Counted from the first letter of the stretch, positions 22,985-35,215 are shown. The stretch is DNA of 64,000 nt from Incurvaria masculella (GCA_946894095.1 OX335644.1:10769595-10833594), one strand, 5' to 3'. Notes: a model not told the origin generated them from the sequence alone. Numbers and translations are program-made.

Positions 22985-23907
22985 GCCCGCGTATAAGTAC
23001 GTAGACCCTAATAATTTGAGAATGTAGGTAAAGTCGTAAAAGAATACCTTAATTAATTTTGTCCAACTGCTTGCACAAAAAGTATTAAATTAAATATTCC
23101 CAAATTTACGATTCCTCTCGGCGTGAAGTTGGATACCGGACATTAAAGGACTTTCGCAATAAAAATAACTTTTGCGACTCCATCGGCTTTTAATTATCCG
23201 CACAATTGCATCATTACGTTTTATTCTTTCATTCCCTTATTTGTCAGGTCGAAAATTTTAACCTTTTTCATTACTTGAAAGAGAGTGTTTAGTTTGATCA
23301 TTCATACTAATATTGTAAATCGGAATTTGCGTTTGTTATTTATTCTTCTTTCTCGCAGCAAAGGCGCAACCGATTGTTGAGATTGTTGATTTTGTGCTTA
23401 TACATGGTTTATGGACCGGAGAATGGCCTGGCTACTTTAAATATTCTATTATACTTTCGATATTTGTCCGAGCGGAGCCGGGTACCATAGCTACCTTAAC
23501 ATAATAAAGGAACTAGAATATTTCGTCATCAGTTAGTGATGTTAAAGCCTAAAAAACGTTCAGTCGTGTCTGCCCCAAAACATGGCAGCGATTAAGTCGA
23601 AAGACATTTCCAATTTCAATTGAAAAGAGGGTACCATGCCGGCTTCAAGGCAGCAAATTGTGTCGTTATTAAGAGGATACTGAGGTGATTAAGTCCCATA
23701 AAATGGCTTGTGCCTGTTTCCTCAGTAAAATAAGAAATATTTTTCTGATATATTGCACCAGGTCGCGGCTGGTTTCAAATGAACTCCTGTTATCTAAAAA
23801 GTAATTAACACAAATGTTGAAACAGAGTATATCACAAACTAAAAACAAAAGAAGCAGATACAGGAGAATTAATGACACTAGAAAAATATAAATGGTTGTT
23901 CCTTCCT
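22985..23907. other. No gene recognised
   Basis: AT-rich sequence. A LINE-tail-like fragment (GAGCGGAGCCGGGTACCATAGCTACC) lies at about 23472-23497. Nothing else is supportable. Confidence 0.45.
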
Positions 23908-24131
23908 TTTTAGGGTTCCGTACCCAAAGGGTGCCAACGGAACCCTATTACTAAGCCTTCGCTGTACGTTCGTCCGTCTGTCTGTCCGTTCGTCCGTCTC
24001 AGAGCTGTATCTCACAAGCCCTAATAGGTAGGCATCTGAAATTTTAAAATTTTCAAAATTACAAAAAAAATGTGTTAAATCTTACACGATGGTACCCTTC
24101 GTATGCGAGCTCGACTCGCACTTGGCCGGTT
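23908..24131 (-). mobile_element. Repeat family R1, minus copy
   Basis: Reads TAGGGTTCCGTACCCAAAGG, a CCGT/CGTC tetranucleotide run, TGTATCTCACAAGCCC, and ends GCGAGCTCGACTCGCACTTGGCCGG. This is the reverse order of the copy at 8436-8735, with a shorter middle. Confidence 0.8.
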
Positions 24132-24944
24132 TTTAGTCATCATACTTTCTTGTCAGCCCACTGTAGAATTCAATATCATAGCTGGTTTCCTTGCAGCAAA
24201 TAATATTTAAGATGTTGCCAATTGGGGCAGACCAGTCTTCACAAACAGCACACGCTCACGAGGATCATACCGGATCCAGCCAACCAGATATTTTAACCAT
24301 ATTTGGGGCTAATGGTACAGGCGACTGGTAGGCCGTAGGTTAGCTGGCGACGAGTGAACGTCCTGGATGGTGAAAAGGAATAGTGCGGTCTAGTTAGCCC
24401 CAACAATAGTGGATCGAGTCATAATGTGATCTGGCATCCATTAAACAAAAATAAAATGAAATGATAATGTCCTTTTTCGCTTATCACTATGAGTATGCAA
24501 GAGGCGAGTTTACTTCCAAAAGTAATTTCTAACAACTTAAAATCTTAAAATACCTAAGCATTAAGAAATAAGCAGGAGATTATTCAAACCACGACAAACA
24601 TGACCTGTGTTTTTGATGGATGAATTATGGACCAAATGTTTACTTTTTTTTATGACCTTCAGATAAGTATTTGGTAATATAAAGTTTGAGATACAGGTCA
24701 TTAAGGGAGAATTGTAGTCGTCAGGATGCTAATGGTAATGGCAAAAAAGAATACATAGTGGCAAGTGCTTTGATCAAAATAGAAAAAAGAAAGGAGATCG
24801 TATATCGGCTTTACGTACACTCTTGACGAAATAATCATTTTTAAAAGTTAAAATCTCTATAATAAGACGTGTGAGAGACGCAGGGATCCGTATTCTTTAA
24901 ATATTACGATGGCGAAGTTACGTCAGCGGTTGCGGTTACAGTCT
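24132..24944. other. No gene recognised
   Basis: A moderately GC-rich stretch at 24200-24420 looks like degraded repeat but matched no family I could name. Confidence 0.4.
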
Positions 24945-25130
24945 GTATAGCACGAGCGTATTATAAAGCAGACGTTACCGCACGGGGCGGAGGTCGCCGG
25001 CGCGCCGGTCGTGCCCGGCGGCCCTCGGGGAACAATAATTTAGTCAGTAACCACCCCAACCGAGCGTCCCTCCGCGCCGGCCGCCGCTACCTACAGATCA
25101 CTTCTTTATTCTATTTACTCCGCCCGGTGC
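24945..25130. promoter_or_regulatory. CpG-rich patch, possible promoter or first exon
   Basis: A sharp GC/CpG island in AT-rich surroundings (GTCGCCGGCGCGCCGGTCGT and CGGCCGCCGCTACC). A TATTATAAAG motif lies about 20 bp before the GC-rich core on the + strand. No open frame or downstream exon was recognised, so the promoter reading is only an inference. Confidence 0.25.
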
Positions 25131-25307
25131 TGCTCCCCTGGTAATATCAGTCTGAAATGGTGGCTTTCTCTGCAAATAAATCCGTTTAACACAAACAATA
25201 GCCTTTTTAAAACTGGATATACTGTCCATACTTAATGTTTACTTATTTATAAATTTGCAGAAATATTCAGGAAAAATACTATTTTAGATTGCTTCTGCCT
25301 TTTTTCT

Positions 25308-25585
25308 CAACGAGTAAAGATGACGGGAGGGGCGACCGAAACGTATCCGTGTAGCGGCAACTTTGCCTCTTTTTAGTGATAATACCTACAATGAAGGAGC
25401 GTATGCCAGTCAGTTCGCTTACGAATTTGCTCAACCTGATGTTCTCGATTTCCAACGACTAGTAAGAACACGTAAGGACCATTTAGTGCATCGTACATTT
25501 GATTTTGCGCGTCCCGAATACGTTACCTAACTAACCACCATCAGTGCATTATCATTAATACATGGCTACGCTGCGACTGCACTAG
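25308..25585. mobile_element. hAT-like MITE, family M1 copy 4 (truncated)
   Basis: The left end CAACGAGTAAAGATGACGGG is followed by GGCGACCGAAACGTATCCGT. The interior contains GTAAGAACACGTAAGGACC and the right side CATGGCTACGCTGCGACTGC, after which homology stops. The outer right end (CTCGCTG) is missing. Confidence 0.6.
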
Positions 25586-26656
25586 GGTTTCTCAACCTTG
25601 GGTTCATGGACCCCTTATGGCTCTGTGGCGTGGGTGCTGGGGGTCCATGTTAAATATTTTTCAATAAGTACTGCGCATAATCGATCCACCCATAAATTTA
25701 GGTATGACTCCCGATGACCAGCTCGAGGAGTGGTTGTTTATAAAAATAAAAATGTAAAGAAAATTAATGGAGGTCCGGCTTGTAGCCATCTTCCTGCCAA
25801 CCTTGACTTAGCTTTTGTTGCCTAGAACAGGATATCCCAGAGATTTAATTATGATAATTAGGTAAGCTTCGAAGCCATTTTATTATATTCTATGTTGTAA
25901 ACCCTCGCTACCCAGCCGCTGCGGACCCATGGCTGGTAGAGAAGCCTGCAAGAAACTGTTGATGGACAGGAGCTTCGTTAAGGGCAAGAGCCGCCTCAAC
26001 TCATACACTCCTGGACCCCAGGCGCTGATGGCCTGATGGAGAGAGTGATCTTCCGCCCAGAATGGAATATGGACCACAAGCCAGAGGAGGGCTGCTGCCG
26101 GCAGGCCTGGGTTCACCCGTCTCCAGGAAGAGACGGCGCCACGCCGGACTATAGGTGGTATCGCTCCTTGCCAAGATCTGCTATAGCTATCCGATGTCCA
26201 ACTTTCAATTTACAAAAGGCCAATAAACCTACTGATACCTACATTACGTTTTATTGAAGGTGCGTATATAAAATCACCAGTGAACACATGCTTTCATACA
26301 CAATTATGTTGTATGAAAACATAAAACCATTATTGCCTCGATATTTTAAGGAACACCGATGTTAAACGCCAATACGAACTCGGTGTGTGGAGTAAGAAAT
26401 ATAAAGATAAAACGAATCCAAAATCGCTCCCATCTGACTATTCGAGCAAACAATTGCGAGAATGTGCTGAATGTGACGGAATCGGAGACCCTTTTCTCCT
26501 AATATTTCTTTCACAAACACTTACAATGGTCGCGATCAGAAGAAATCCCCTATAGCATTTGGCGCGATGTGTTATCACTGTGCCGAAAAAGTACTAGACT
26601 TAGAGGTTAGAATATTACTCCAGGAACTTTTGCCTTAAATCAGCACTTAGAAAAAC
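25586..26656. other. Unassigned sequence, partly GC-rich
   Basis: 25886-26230 is GC-richer with overlapping open frames on both strands (about 73-77 codons) and AATAAA near 26222. The frames show no motif I know. It could be a LINE or SINE remnant or a non-coding transcript. 26260-26656 is plain AT-rich sequence. Confidence 0.3.
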
Positions 26657-27461
26657 ATTAAATCCGAAATGCAATTTTTTTTCTCATAAACGTAGTATTT
26701 CATGTGGACGTGTGTACATTCAGTTTGCAACATTTTGGGGGGTCCGGAAGATAGAAATAAAATATGAAATATGTTTAAAAAATGATATCTCCTAAACAAA
26801 TATTTAGAAATGTTATTTAAAAATGTTATATGTTAGCTAATTTTAGGTGTAATATTACTGTGAATTTGCAACAATTTCTTATTTACGGAACTGTGTAAAT
26901 ATATATTTTTTGTACTATTTTCATAATATCTGCTAAGCAAATAATGAAAATTATATTTTATTTTCTAAAACTCTATATTTCTCTCTCCGCAAACTCTATA
27001 TTCTGTGAAATTTATAAAATGTTGCAAATATTAGAAGCACATTTTTTTTCATTTATAATTTTTACATTCACACAAAAGCTAAATAAAAAATTCGAAATAC
27101 GTATAAAATCGTTCGTGGTATAGTTTTTAAAGAATTTAATTTTCTTTTACATATTCTAGAAAGAAATATAGCAATAGCAAGTTAGGTTCGCGGCATAGAT
27201 TTTTTTTAGTAAATACATTTTTTTAATTACATTTCCGTAATTACAAAATTGTTGCAAATTCGCAGTTACATTACGCCTTAAAAGACTTAACATATACATT
27301 TTTTTGATGCCGTTTCTAAATATTTGTTTAGCAGATATATATTTTTTAATACATTTTAATTTTTTTTCTATCTTCCGGGCCCCGCTTAATGTTGCAAACT
27401 TAATATAAGCATATGAACATGAAATTATATATTTCTGAGAAAAAAAAAAATATTTCGGATT
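26657..27461. mobile_element. Foldback element with about 280-bp imperfect arms (family F2)
   Basis: The left arm (26657-26935) and right arm (about 27180-27461) are inverted copies at roughly 75-80% by eye. ATCCGAAAT pairs with ATTTCGGAT; GTCCGGAAGATAGAAA with TTTCTATCTTCCGGGC; AACAAATATTTAGAAA with TTTCTAAATATTTGTTTAGC; GAATTTGCAACAATTT with AAATTGTTGCAAATTC. The centre is AT-rich and non-coding. Confidence 0.7.
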
Positions 27462-27577
27462 ACATGTGCTTCTCAAACAGTATCTATCCCGGTCTATATA
27501 GTCTTACGTTCCTTAAACTACATTTACTAAAGGATTTATTCTTGCACGGAACTACGCAAAGTAAATGTGTTACATGC

Positions 27578-27630
27578 TTAACGAAATGCACTTATCGAAC
27601 ATAGAAATAAAAGAAAGTGCTGCATGAACG
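27578..27630 (-). mobile_element. Small SINE fragment
   Basis: ACGAAATGCACTTATCGAAC followed by AAAGAAAGTGCTGCATGAAC matches the post-head part of the tRNA-headed SINE in reverse orientation, as at 10670-10720 and 29640-29690. Confidence 0.5.
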
Positions 27631-28066
27631 GGGCGGGGATTTGGGATGGAAGGCAAGTCAACCAGTACGCGTTTATCATACGTTTACGTCGATAAACTTT
27701 CGAACGCTCAGCCCTTGTGTACCTACTCCGAGATAGGGTTGTCCACCATGGGAGCAAACTTACTGTTACCTCAAAACCTATCAACATATAGCCCCGGTTG
27801 CACGAAGAAACGGCCGACTTAATCAATGTTCAAACACGTCACTTTTAGTGAACCGCATAGAGTTCCTTCCATACTGTCCACACAAAGTGACGTGTTTGTT
27901 CATACTTTGACGTTGATTTTGATTTTTTGTCTTTCGTGCACTCGGCCCTTAATCTGTCTGTGCCATAATATGGTTGATAGAGGCAGGCGCTGTAGTAGGT
28001 GGTACAGAAAGATTAAATGTCTCCAGAATAAAGAAATAGAGAAAAATAAAATCAAAACAATGTAAT

Positions 28067-28225
28067 ACACTAGCTGAGGTGCCCGGCTCCGCTCGGGTGA
28101 ATATCTCGGCAACAGCGCCACCTACCGGGTCCAACCATTCAGGGGCCTACCCGAACAATCACAAAAAAATCATCAAAATCGGTCCAGCCTAGGAGTTAGG
28201 TGACAAACACACGTACTGAAGTGTT
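28067..28225 (+). mobile_element. RTE-type 3' tail repeat, family R2
   Basis: CTAGCTGAGGTGCCCGGCTC, GCTCGGGTGAATATCTCGGC, AACAGCGCCACCTACCGGGT, then ATCATCAAAATCGGTCCAGC and ACACACGTACTGAAG. It is the best preserved copy of the family at 15115-15265, and resembles the 3' ends of RTE-like retroposons. Confidence 0.6.
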
Positions 28226-28479
28226 ATATATATGAATATGATGGCGTCTTTAGTGGGTGCCCTGCCCAGCCAATAAATTTAAGGACTTAACTTCATTGCT
28301 GCCTTCTCCACACAGCGCGGTCCCCTGGGAGCTTCGCGAACGCGAGACACGCTACTCCCGTGCCTCCGATGCTCCCCCTGAGCATCTTGTCGTAGCGCTG
28401 TGGTGACATGAGTGTGTTGCACCACGGGATGGTGTATTGACCATTAAACAAAACCAATGCATTTATATTTACTAAGGGT

Positions 28480-28822
28480 CTCTTTCACTACATCCAGTCA
28501 AAGTTCTAATCTGTGCAACTCGAACTAAAATTTGATATTGCGTCCACCAACGGTTTTGACTGACATTTTCAATTTGACAGTCAAACTGACGGAAAAGTTA
28601 ACAGATGGTTAATCTGCCAGTAAAGTGATAACTCCTAGCTTCATGAGCTAATGAATTTGTTTCAATATTATAATAATGGACATGTTCACGAAAACTATCA
28701 GTTGATGCACCGATGACTTCCTGTGGTCTTAATAATCATAGGAATTGATTGAGGAACAAATTTGTTCTCTTATCGATTGAGTGTATCCATCAATCTATAA
28801 TCGGCGATGATAAAAGTTACCC
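28480..28822. mobile_element. Inverted-repeat element family M2, copy 1
   Basis: Starts AAGGGTCTCTTTCACTACAT and ends TAATCGGCGATGATAAAAGT; the copy at 31805 ends TAATCGGCGATAGTGAAAGA, giving terminal inverted repeats around CTTTCACTA/TAGTGAAAG. It shares TCCAGTCAAAGTTCTAATCT with the copy at 59889. Non-coding, about 340 bp. Confidence 0.6.
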
Positions 28823-29380
28823 TAAATCTTCTAAAAATGTGATTGATTTGTCTCTAAGTGCAATGATTTGACTCTGGGATTCATGAATTGTGTTACATAG
28901 GTAAGTATCATTAACAAATGTTATGTGTTTGAACCAGCGAGTATGGAAGGTACATCCATACTCGATGGTTTGGACCTTTAAAAAAATAGTCTACGTACGT
29001 GTGTATAATCTTGACATATATTATTTTTTTAAATTTATATATTTAACATATGGTCAGACTCTTAGTTAAAAGGATCCTTAACGACGCCTATGGGCATTAA
29101 TATTTTTTTCAGGGTCTGCGAAAACCAAGCCGACCGGCCAGGTGCTTCATGGCAGTACGTTTTATATTATAGGTGTACCTTTACGAAAATAAACACTTTA
29201 CGAGCGTAATCTGTAACCATTACTTCATTACATACACTTATATTCACGACCAATACTTTTTCAGATTTGATTTTAAAATTTGATTACAATGCTTTAAATG
29301 TAGATGTCGATGAAACTCAAATAAATTAGTAAATACTATTTCAAAATCCATATTTTTTTTATTTCACTGTACACGATTGT

Positions 29381-29690
29381 TGTTGTCTGCTCTGTGTGGA
29401 TGGCTACTACACCCACCGTCATAACATAAACCCAACACACCAGATTTTTAAGAAATTAAGTACCATGCCCGGATCTTCCCTTTATGTGCACTGCTACTTT
29501 CAACTGGTTGGAAGAAACGTAAAAATATTCATGCCGTTTCGACCATCGTTTGATCGAATGCATAAGCCACCTTACCAACTAGTAGGGAAAGGGACTTAAA
29601 TTTTTATATGGATTCCGTAACAAGGAGCAGCTCGTATACGTATTGAAATGCACTTGTCCAACTCAGAAAGAGAACGAAAGTGGTACATTA
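29381..29690 (-). mobile_element. SINE copy (tRNA-headed type), minus, decayed
   Basis: Order on the + strand: GTGGATGGCTACTACACCCA (3' end), AGTACCATGCCCGGATCTTC, TTTCGACCATCGTTTGATCG, AGTAGGGAAAGGGACTTAAA, then GAAATGCACTTGTCCAACTC near the head. It matches the reverse complement of 38430-38750. The 5' promoter part is lost. Confidence 0.7.
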
Positions 29691-31175
29691 ACGGGGCATG
29701 CTAAAATCCGCTAAAATCTATGAATTATACAATTTAATATTATATTTTTCCAAAAGTTCTGCACCAGAACCATAACTTCGAATGTTTATGTGTTCGAAGA
29801 AATATTTTTACCCCGATCATAAAATATTTCAACCCGGACGCTTGGTTCGCGCAATGAACTTAATAAAGCGCCTACAAAATGCAAACGGACTTCAATGAAA
29901 TTAAATTGAGTAATTTTGACGATATTTCAATTTTCCGCCCGACTGTAAAATGCTTTCATAATATGGTGCCTGAATTACTGCACTGGCCTTCGACGTCCGC
30001 TTCGCGCGGCCCTACGCAACCAAATATTGAGCACGAAGATCAGAAAGAAAGGCGATGTGCTATTTCGCGCGCTTACTATGAGACCGGCTTTCTAAAATTT
30101 TCTAAAACCACATGTGCTTACTTGCTCCGGTAGCGGTTACCGAAAGAAAATCTGAGTCTAGAAAACCGCTATAGAAGCGGTCTTTTGGACTCAGGATTCC
30201 TGATTCCGGAATTCCACGAATAGGCCTGCTGTACGGCTCCAGAATTCGTTGTGGTAACTCACTCGGTGCGCTCGCCTATTTATGGATATGTATTATTTGT
30301 TTCAACTTGTGTTCCATTACACTAATACTAAATCAAATTCTGAATAGTTGTAAATTTCCTTCAATATGAGTACTATAAATTGGTTCATTTGTCAAGCAAA
30401 CATAGTCGCAGACGTATTAGAGGGTTTGCGTGGATGGGAACTGACTTGGTGAACGCATTTCGGGAGCATTATCGCGCGCGGTCACGTTTGGACTGCGTGG
30501 CATGCGACGGGCAGCTGGCTTCCAATGAAAATATGCACAATTTGTCTATACGGCGGCGTCGAGAGTAAAGTACACATGACTATTCTTCTTTCTTTTCTCT
30601 TCTGTGATTGAGCACATGCTGCCAACTTTTCGCTTTACATTAGGGCTCATCCGCTTCGGAGCGTGCAAAAACGATATCTCATACATCACTTATCTGGGTT
30701 ATCGCGCTTCGGAGCTAAGCTTTATTAAAGTGTCGTCTTAGCGATTGGGGATAGGGGGACGTTATTTATTGGCATTGTATTGTTATTACTGGATGTGGCA
30801 AGAAAAAAATCGGATTTGTATCTATTAGAATTAATTTTCGAATTTATATTCGCCACTGGGTTGCCGAGGCTGACTTTTTGGTGACTTCTCGGATTTGACT
30901 CAGAGAAATAAGTACTCACATATATTTAACTCCACTTGTACGCAATACGATCTTCCTTCTGATCGTATTGCTAGATTCCATGCTAGAACCTCCCCGTAAT
31001 TTGAGTATCAATATATTTGGAGGGATGGATCGAGAGTCCTACCCCTTTAAGCGCAACGGCTGCCCAAAACCAACACTATATCGGATTTGGTTTCTTGTAT
31101 CTGTTGAACGACATCCATTTTTAGACGGAAATTCAGACATTTTAATGGACCAGTAAGTAGATTTTTTGCTTTTAA
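29691..31175. other. No gene recognised
   Basis: Includes an 84-codon open frame at 29879-30133 and a 62-codon one at 30380-30568, neither with recognisable motifs. A small hairpin-bearing stretch at 30150-30200 (GAAAACCGCTATAGAAGCGG) resembles 36500-36520. Confidence 0.4.
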
Positions 31176-31723
31176 GGTGGCCCAACCCGTACCCGACTCC
31201 CCATACAAACATGGAAAGAAGATCACGCTCATATTTCTTGTCAAAAATCCCAAATTTTGCTCAAAATTGCTATATTTGTTAAATTTCTGTTGTTAAAATT
31301 CGAACAAGATGTCTGATTACCGTTGGCATTGTAAAGTTGTGTTTGGTTTCTAAGTTATAAGGTCCGAAAGTTCGAATTTTTCGCGCTTTTTATACAATAA
31401 CTTTGGAAGTGGATTACTCAAAGATAAAGTCATTAGTCATCAGATATAGCTTGTTTCATCATAATTTATAATCAATTTTGTTTTTGTTAGATTTTTTACT
31501 ACAGCAGTCGTGGTTTACTTTATGCTATAAGTCGTTTTGTAATTAAAACTTTCGTAAATCTTATCAAATCATACACTATGCTCATTGTTTGCTTTGTGGA
31601 CATGTTGCATCTTCCTCATAACGGAGCCTGTCTTTTTCATTGAAACAGTAAATGTCCCAGAGCGCAATAGCACGGTTTTGTACCGTGCCCGCGAATGAGT
31701 TATTCCTGCCGGGTTGGGCCACC
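31176..31723. mobile_element. Non-autonomous DNA transposon flanked by TTAA
   Basis: Perfect 14-bp terminal inverted repeats, GGTGGCCCAACCCG (31176-31189) and CGGGTTGGGCCACC (31710-31723), are each flanked outside by TTAA (31172-31175, 31724-31727). The element is 548 bp with no transposase ORF. TTAA duplication is typical of piggyBac-like elements, but these ends do not start with the usual CCC/CCY, so the superfamily is left open. Confidence 0.75.
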
Positions 31724-31804
31724 TTAAGAAACCTGAAATTATATTGAAACCTGTTTGTTCCGCAAACAACATATAACTAAAACTACAAAGTGCGCGAAAA
31801 ATTG

Positions 31805-32090
31805 CATTCACCGAGGCATTTGACGGACTGGGGTCAACTGACAGTCAAACCGACCTCAAAGTGAACAGCAGGTTGATCTTTCAGTCAAGAAACCACTCCC
31901 AGGTTTTTGAAATAGCGGATTTCAATAATATAATCATGGATATTATGAAAACTAGCAGTATGTCAATACATGGATGTAATTCTGTGGTGAAACGATTCTC
32001 GATAACCATAGTATTTGACTGTGGAACTAATTTGTTCGCTTGTCAATTGACTGCGACTACATATAATCGGCGATAGTGAAAGAAACGAAG
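31805..32090. mobile_element. Inverted-repeat element family M2, copy 2
   Basis: Contains TCATGGATATTATGAAAACT, ACTAATTTGTTCGCTTGTCA and the end TAATCGGCGATAGTGAAAGA. Aligned with copy 1 (28480) and copy 3 (59889), it is the reference for the right-hand half of the family. The left end is weak. Confidence 0.55.
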
Positions 32091-33249
32091 GGCCTATTTT
32101 ACCACCATTCAATGAGGTTTTCATTAGCTATCGTAAATGTACCCAGCAAAGCCCTTTAATACCAAACTCCGTCAATATACCAGATATGCCGAAAGTTTAG
32201 AGATAAACCAGTGTTAGCGACTAGTGATAAAAATTGGAACTACGTCTTCGCTTTGATCGGTTGACGATATTGTGAAGTGAGGAACGGTCTGATCAACCAT
32301 GATGAGTAGGTGTGCGGTGTAACTTTACTTTGGTTCGGGACGCATTGGGAGTAGGAGCTCGTTTCTGAATGTTTTCTTTGTCGAATAGCACTGTTGTTAC
32401 TTTTTGACGATTTTATTACTTTGCTCTCTTCTCGTATCTAAAACCAGTTTATTTTTAGCGGGGATTAAATTGGCTATTAAAATTATCATTTGATGCTAAA
32501 ATACAGTCTCTAAGGAACTATTTAATAATAACAAATCTGGACTATAATTGAACAGATTTACATGGTACATACCTTCATGTGCTCGATAGCTAATGAAAAC
32601 TTTATCGAGAGGTGGCAAAAAACGCCCTGAGTGTAACAATAAGACGCTCGCTGCGTTAGAAGCAGTGAGCAAGGAAGGATGCAGGAAGGAAGTAGGAGGT
32701 CCTTGCTCGCTAGTTTGAAGACACCCAAGTTAGAAGAAAGAGGACACATGCGCTGCTAGTACACTCGAAGCAAATCCGGGAGAATATTAAGACACCTACG
32801 ACACTCAATATTTAATTCTTTTTTTTATTAAATTGTAAAATTCTACTGTTAAGACGTAAATTATAGACAGTCGTATACCTTGTCGATTTGAAAAATATTT
32901 ATTTGAACACTAAGCTTGGTTTTCACCAGGTGCTGATCAATTTTAATTGCCACTTAAAAAGCCTTTAGTACAAGAGTGCTGATTATCTTTTACTCGTATC
33001 GATTGCAAGATAGTAAGAAAGGCCCTTTAATGTACGGATTAAGCTGATCAGTACTTTGTGGAAGCTACCCTAAACAAAATAAATCTTCCAAGCAAAGTGA
33101 AGTCAATTAACCATACGTGATTTGCATAGAGATAATTGTATTTTTTTTTTAAAACGTTGGCAGATTTATGAGATTTTTTCTTTCACTGGGTAATTCTGCC
33201 GCTATCAGATTATATTAAAAACATCAAAAATTTTGTGAATCCAATGATA
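32091..33249. other. No gene recognised
   Basis: AT-rich sequence. A purine-rich patch at about 32650-32750 has a short minus-strand frame with no motif. Confidence 0.45.
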
Positions 33250-33450
33250 GCAGTATGTCGCGCAGCTGTCACGCGCGTAGTCAGCCGTCGATTCAATTAC
33301 ATTACTCGTTAGTCACGCATCATCTGTCAACCCCCGCGCGCGCCCGCTTCCGCGCCGCGCCGCCCCTCACCGCCCCGCCCTTGATGATGGATCAGGCTCT
33401 CGCCCGCACGCGGCGGGGGGGGGGGGGGACGGCGCCAGACATCGGGAGAG
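33250..33450. promoter_or_regulatory. CpG-rich patch with G homopolymer
   Basis: Abrupt GC- and CpG-rich sequence (CCCCGCGCGCGCCCGCTTCC, CGCGCCGCGCCGCCCC) ending in a run of about 14 G at 33415-33428. A 91-codon frame on the + strand crosses it but is low-complexity. It could be a promoter or 5' exon of an undetected gene. Confidence 0.25.
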
Positions 33451-34839
33451 GAAAACTTCGATTTCTTATACAAACGAGCTTCGGTTGCTACTCTCATGGT
33501 GTCAGGCTCGCTGCCTTCTATGTAAACTAGAAGCTACGCTAAACTTTGTTATGATTTTACCAATCAATCTACACGCTGTTTTTGGTCATCCATCAAATCA
33601 TACGGTATACATCGAGCGGAAGTTTTCAATACCTTCAGTTACAAATGTAAAATCTTTTCACTTGACTCAATCCAATGCCTAATATAGTACAACATTTCTG
33701 ACACGTATTTTTTTTAAGTCTCAATTAAAACGTACATCGTCATGGAGATGACTTCACGTCTAAACTCATTGAACCATAGTTACATACACAGAGCTGCGAG
33801 TTGGGGCTTCTTCCCCAAATGCCATTGTAATTCTCTGGCAACTCTCTAATTCACTTAAGCCACAGGGAAAATCATAAAACATGCAGCGAAAATGTTCTCG
33901 AGTTAAATCCATTGAAATGCCGACCCAACTTTTTGAAAATTTCGCCACGATGAAAATAAAAATGATAAGCAATCTGGAAAATTAAAAAGTAGCATGTTCT
34001 ATTTTCAAATTTCGTACTAGTCTTTTTCTCTTATGGCCAGTTCAAGAAACTTTCAGTATGCCGCACGTAAACCAAAACAGGTACCATTTTGGTGTTTCGA
34101 TGGGAGCGAAAAGCAAAGCTGTACCATCACGCCATAAAGAAATTGCTGTGGTGTAATACCTCTAAACAAATTCGTGGGTTGATTTGTTAAGCTCAGCAAA
34201 TGGCGCACCCGGAGGTGTCCGACGAAGCCCGTGGGCTTTAGAACTTTCACATCCTTCTGCACACAATGTCAGAAGAACTTTATGTTGCTCTTTATGGGAA
34301 ATACCTCGGCAGGGAGTGCGTTCCTCAGTTTACCGACCCTATGGATGAAGGCTCTAGAGGATTGGTTAGTTGTTATTTTCGGACTGTCGGCATTGAATAG
34401 CATTATCTGCTGTGTTCACCGTCGAGCGATGATAAATAAGAGGACGGAGGGATGGCGTTTTGAAGATCCTAAGAACCGAAGAACTTTCGCCATGGTAGAG
34501 ACGATACAAAACAGGGAGAGACCCCCTACATCGTTAACCATAAGCATTCGTATCATATTTTTGTATATGCACTGATCAAACTCGAAGAGAAATATAAAGG
34601 TATACCAACGCTTCCAAACCACGGGCGTTATTTATAAATACTTGTATAGGTATCTAACTTACAACTAGAGTTTGGCAGGAAGCTCGACGGCTCCACTCAC
34701 GTTGTATCTTTGGTTAGAGCAGGCAGTGACACGAAACGTTCAAACAAGAGACGCCCACGCGCGCGTCCGGCGCGGTGGCTGAGTGTAAAGCTAACCGACC
34801 ATCGATGCTTTAGATATGTACACCCTATTACAGGTATCT
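33451..34839. other. No gene recognised
   Basis: Short open frames only. 34180-34400 has a flavour of degenerate LINE sequence but no readable motif. Confidence 0.4.
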
Positions 34840-34985
34840 TAAAAAGAGTCGGACTCGCACACGAAGGGTCACGTACCATCAACACAAAAATCACGGGCCC
34901 ACCTTTAATTTTTATTATTTTAAAATTTTACCGTTTTGTTGTTTTAGCAAAAAAATTGTTACACATGTAAAATTTTCAGCTGGCT
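34840..34985 (+). mobile_element. Repeat family R1, truncated copy
   Basis: GAGTCGGACTCGCACACGAA, GGTCACGTACCATC and the Thr/Phe-type AT stretch ending AAAATTTTCAGCTG match the first half of the copy at 40195-40494. The second half, with the tetranucleotide run, is missing. Confidence 0.7.
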
Positions 34986-35009
34986 TCTAAAACGAAAGGT
35001 GGCGTTACT

Positions 35010-35215
35010 TACTAGGTGATAGGGTTGATCCCGCCCAGGTTGGTACCAACGTATTGAATGAACGATGGTCGAAGCGGCAATGAAAATTGTCCGTGTTTTC
35101 CATACAGTACAATGTAGCCAAGCAATATATCCTTATATTGCTCGGCTACATTGTACTACCAGGTCCTGGCATGCCACCTAGTTCCCATGTTAAAACATTA
35201 TATCCGCTAAAATGC
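35010..35215 (+). mobile_element. SINE body fragment with internal inverted duplication
   Basis: ACTAGGTGATAGGGTTGATC, AACGATGGTCGAAGCGGCAA, GTCCTGGCATGCCACCTAGT: the central and 3' body of the HaSE-like SINE in + orientation. At 35106-35157 a 24-bp stretch has been copied as an inverted repeat around a 4-bp loop (one mismatch), which no other copy shows. Confidence 0.75.
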
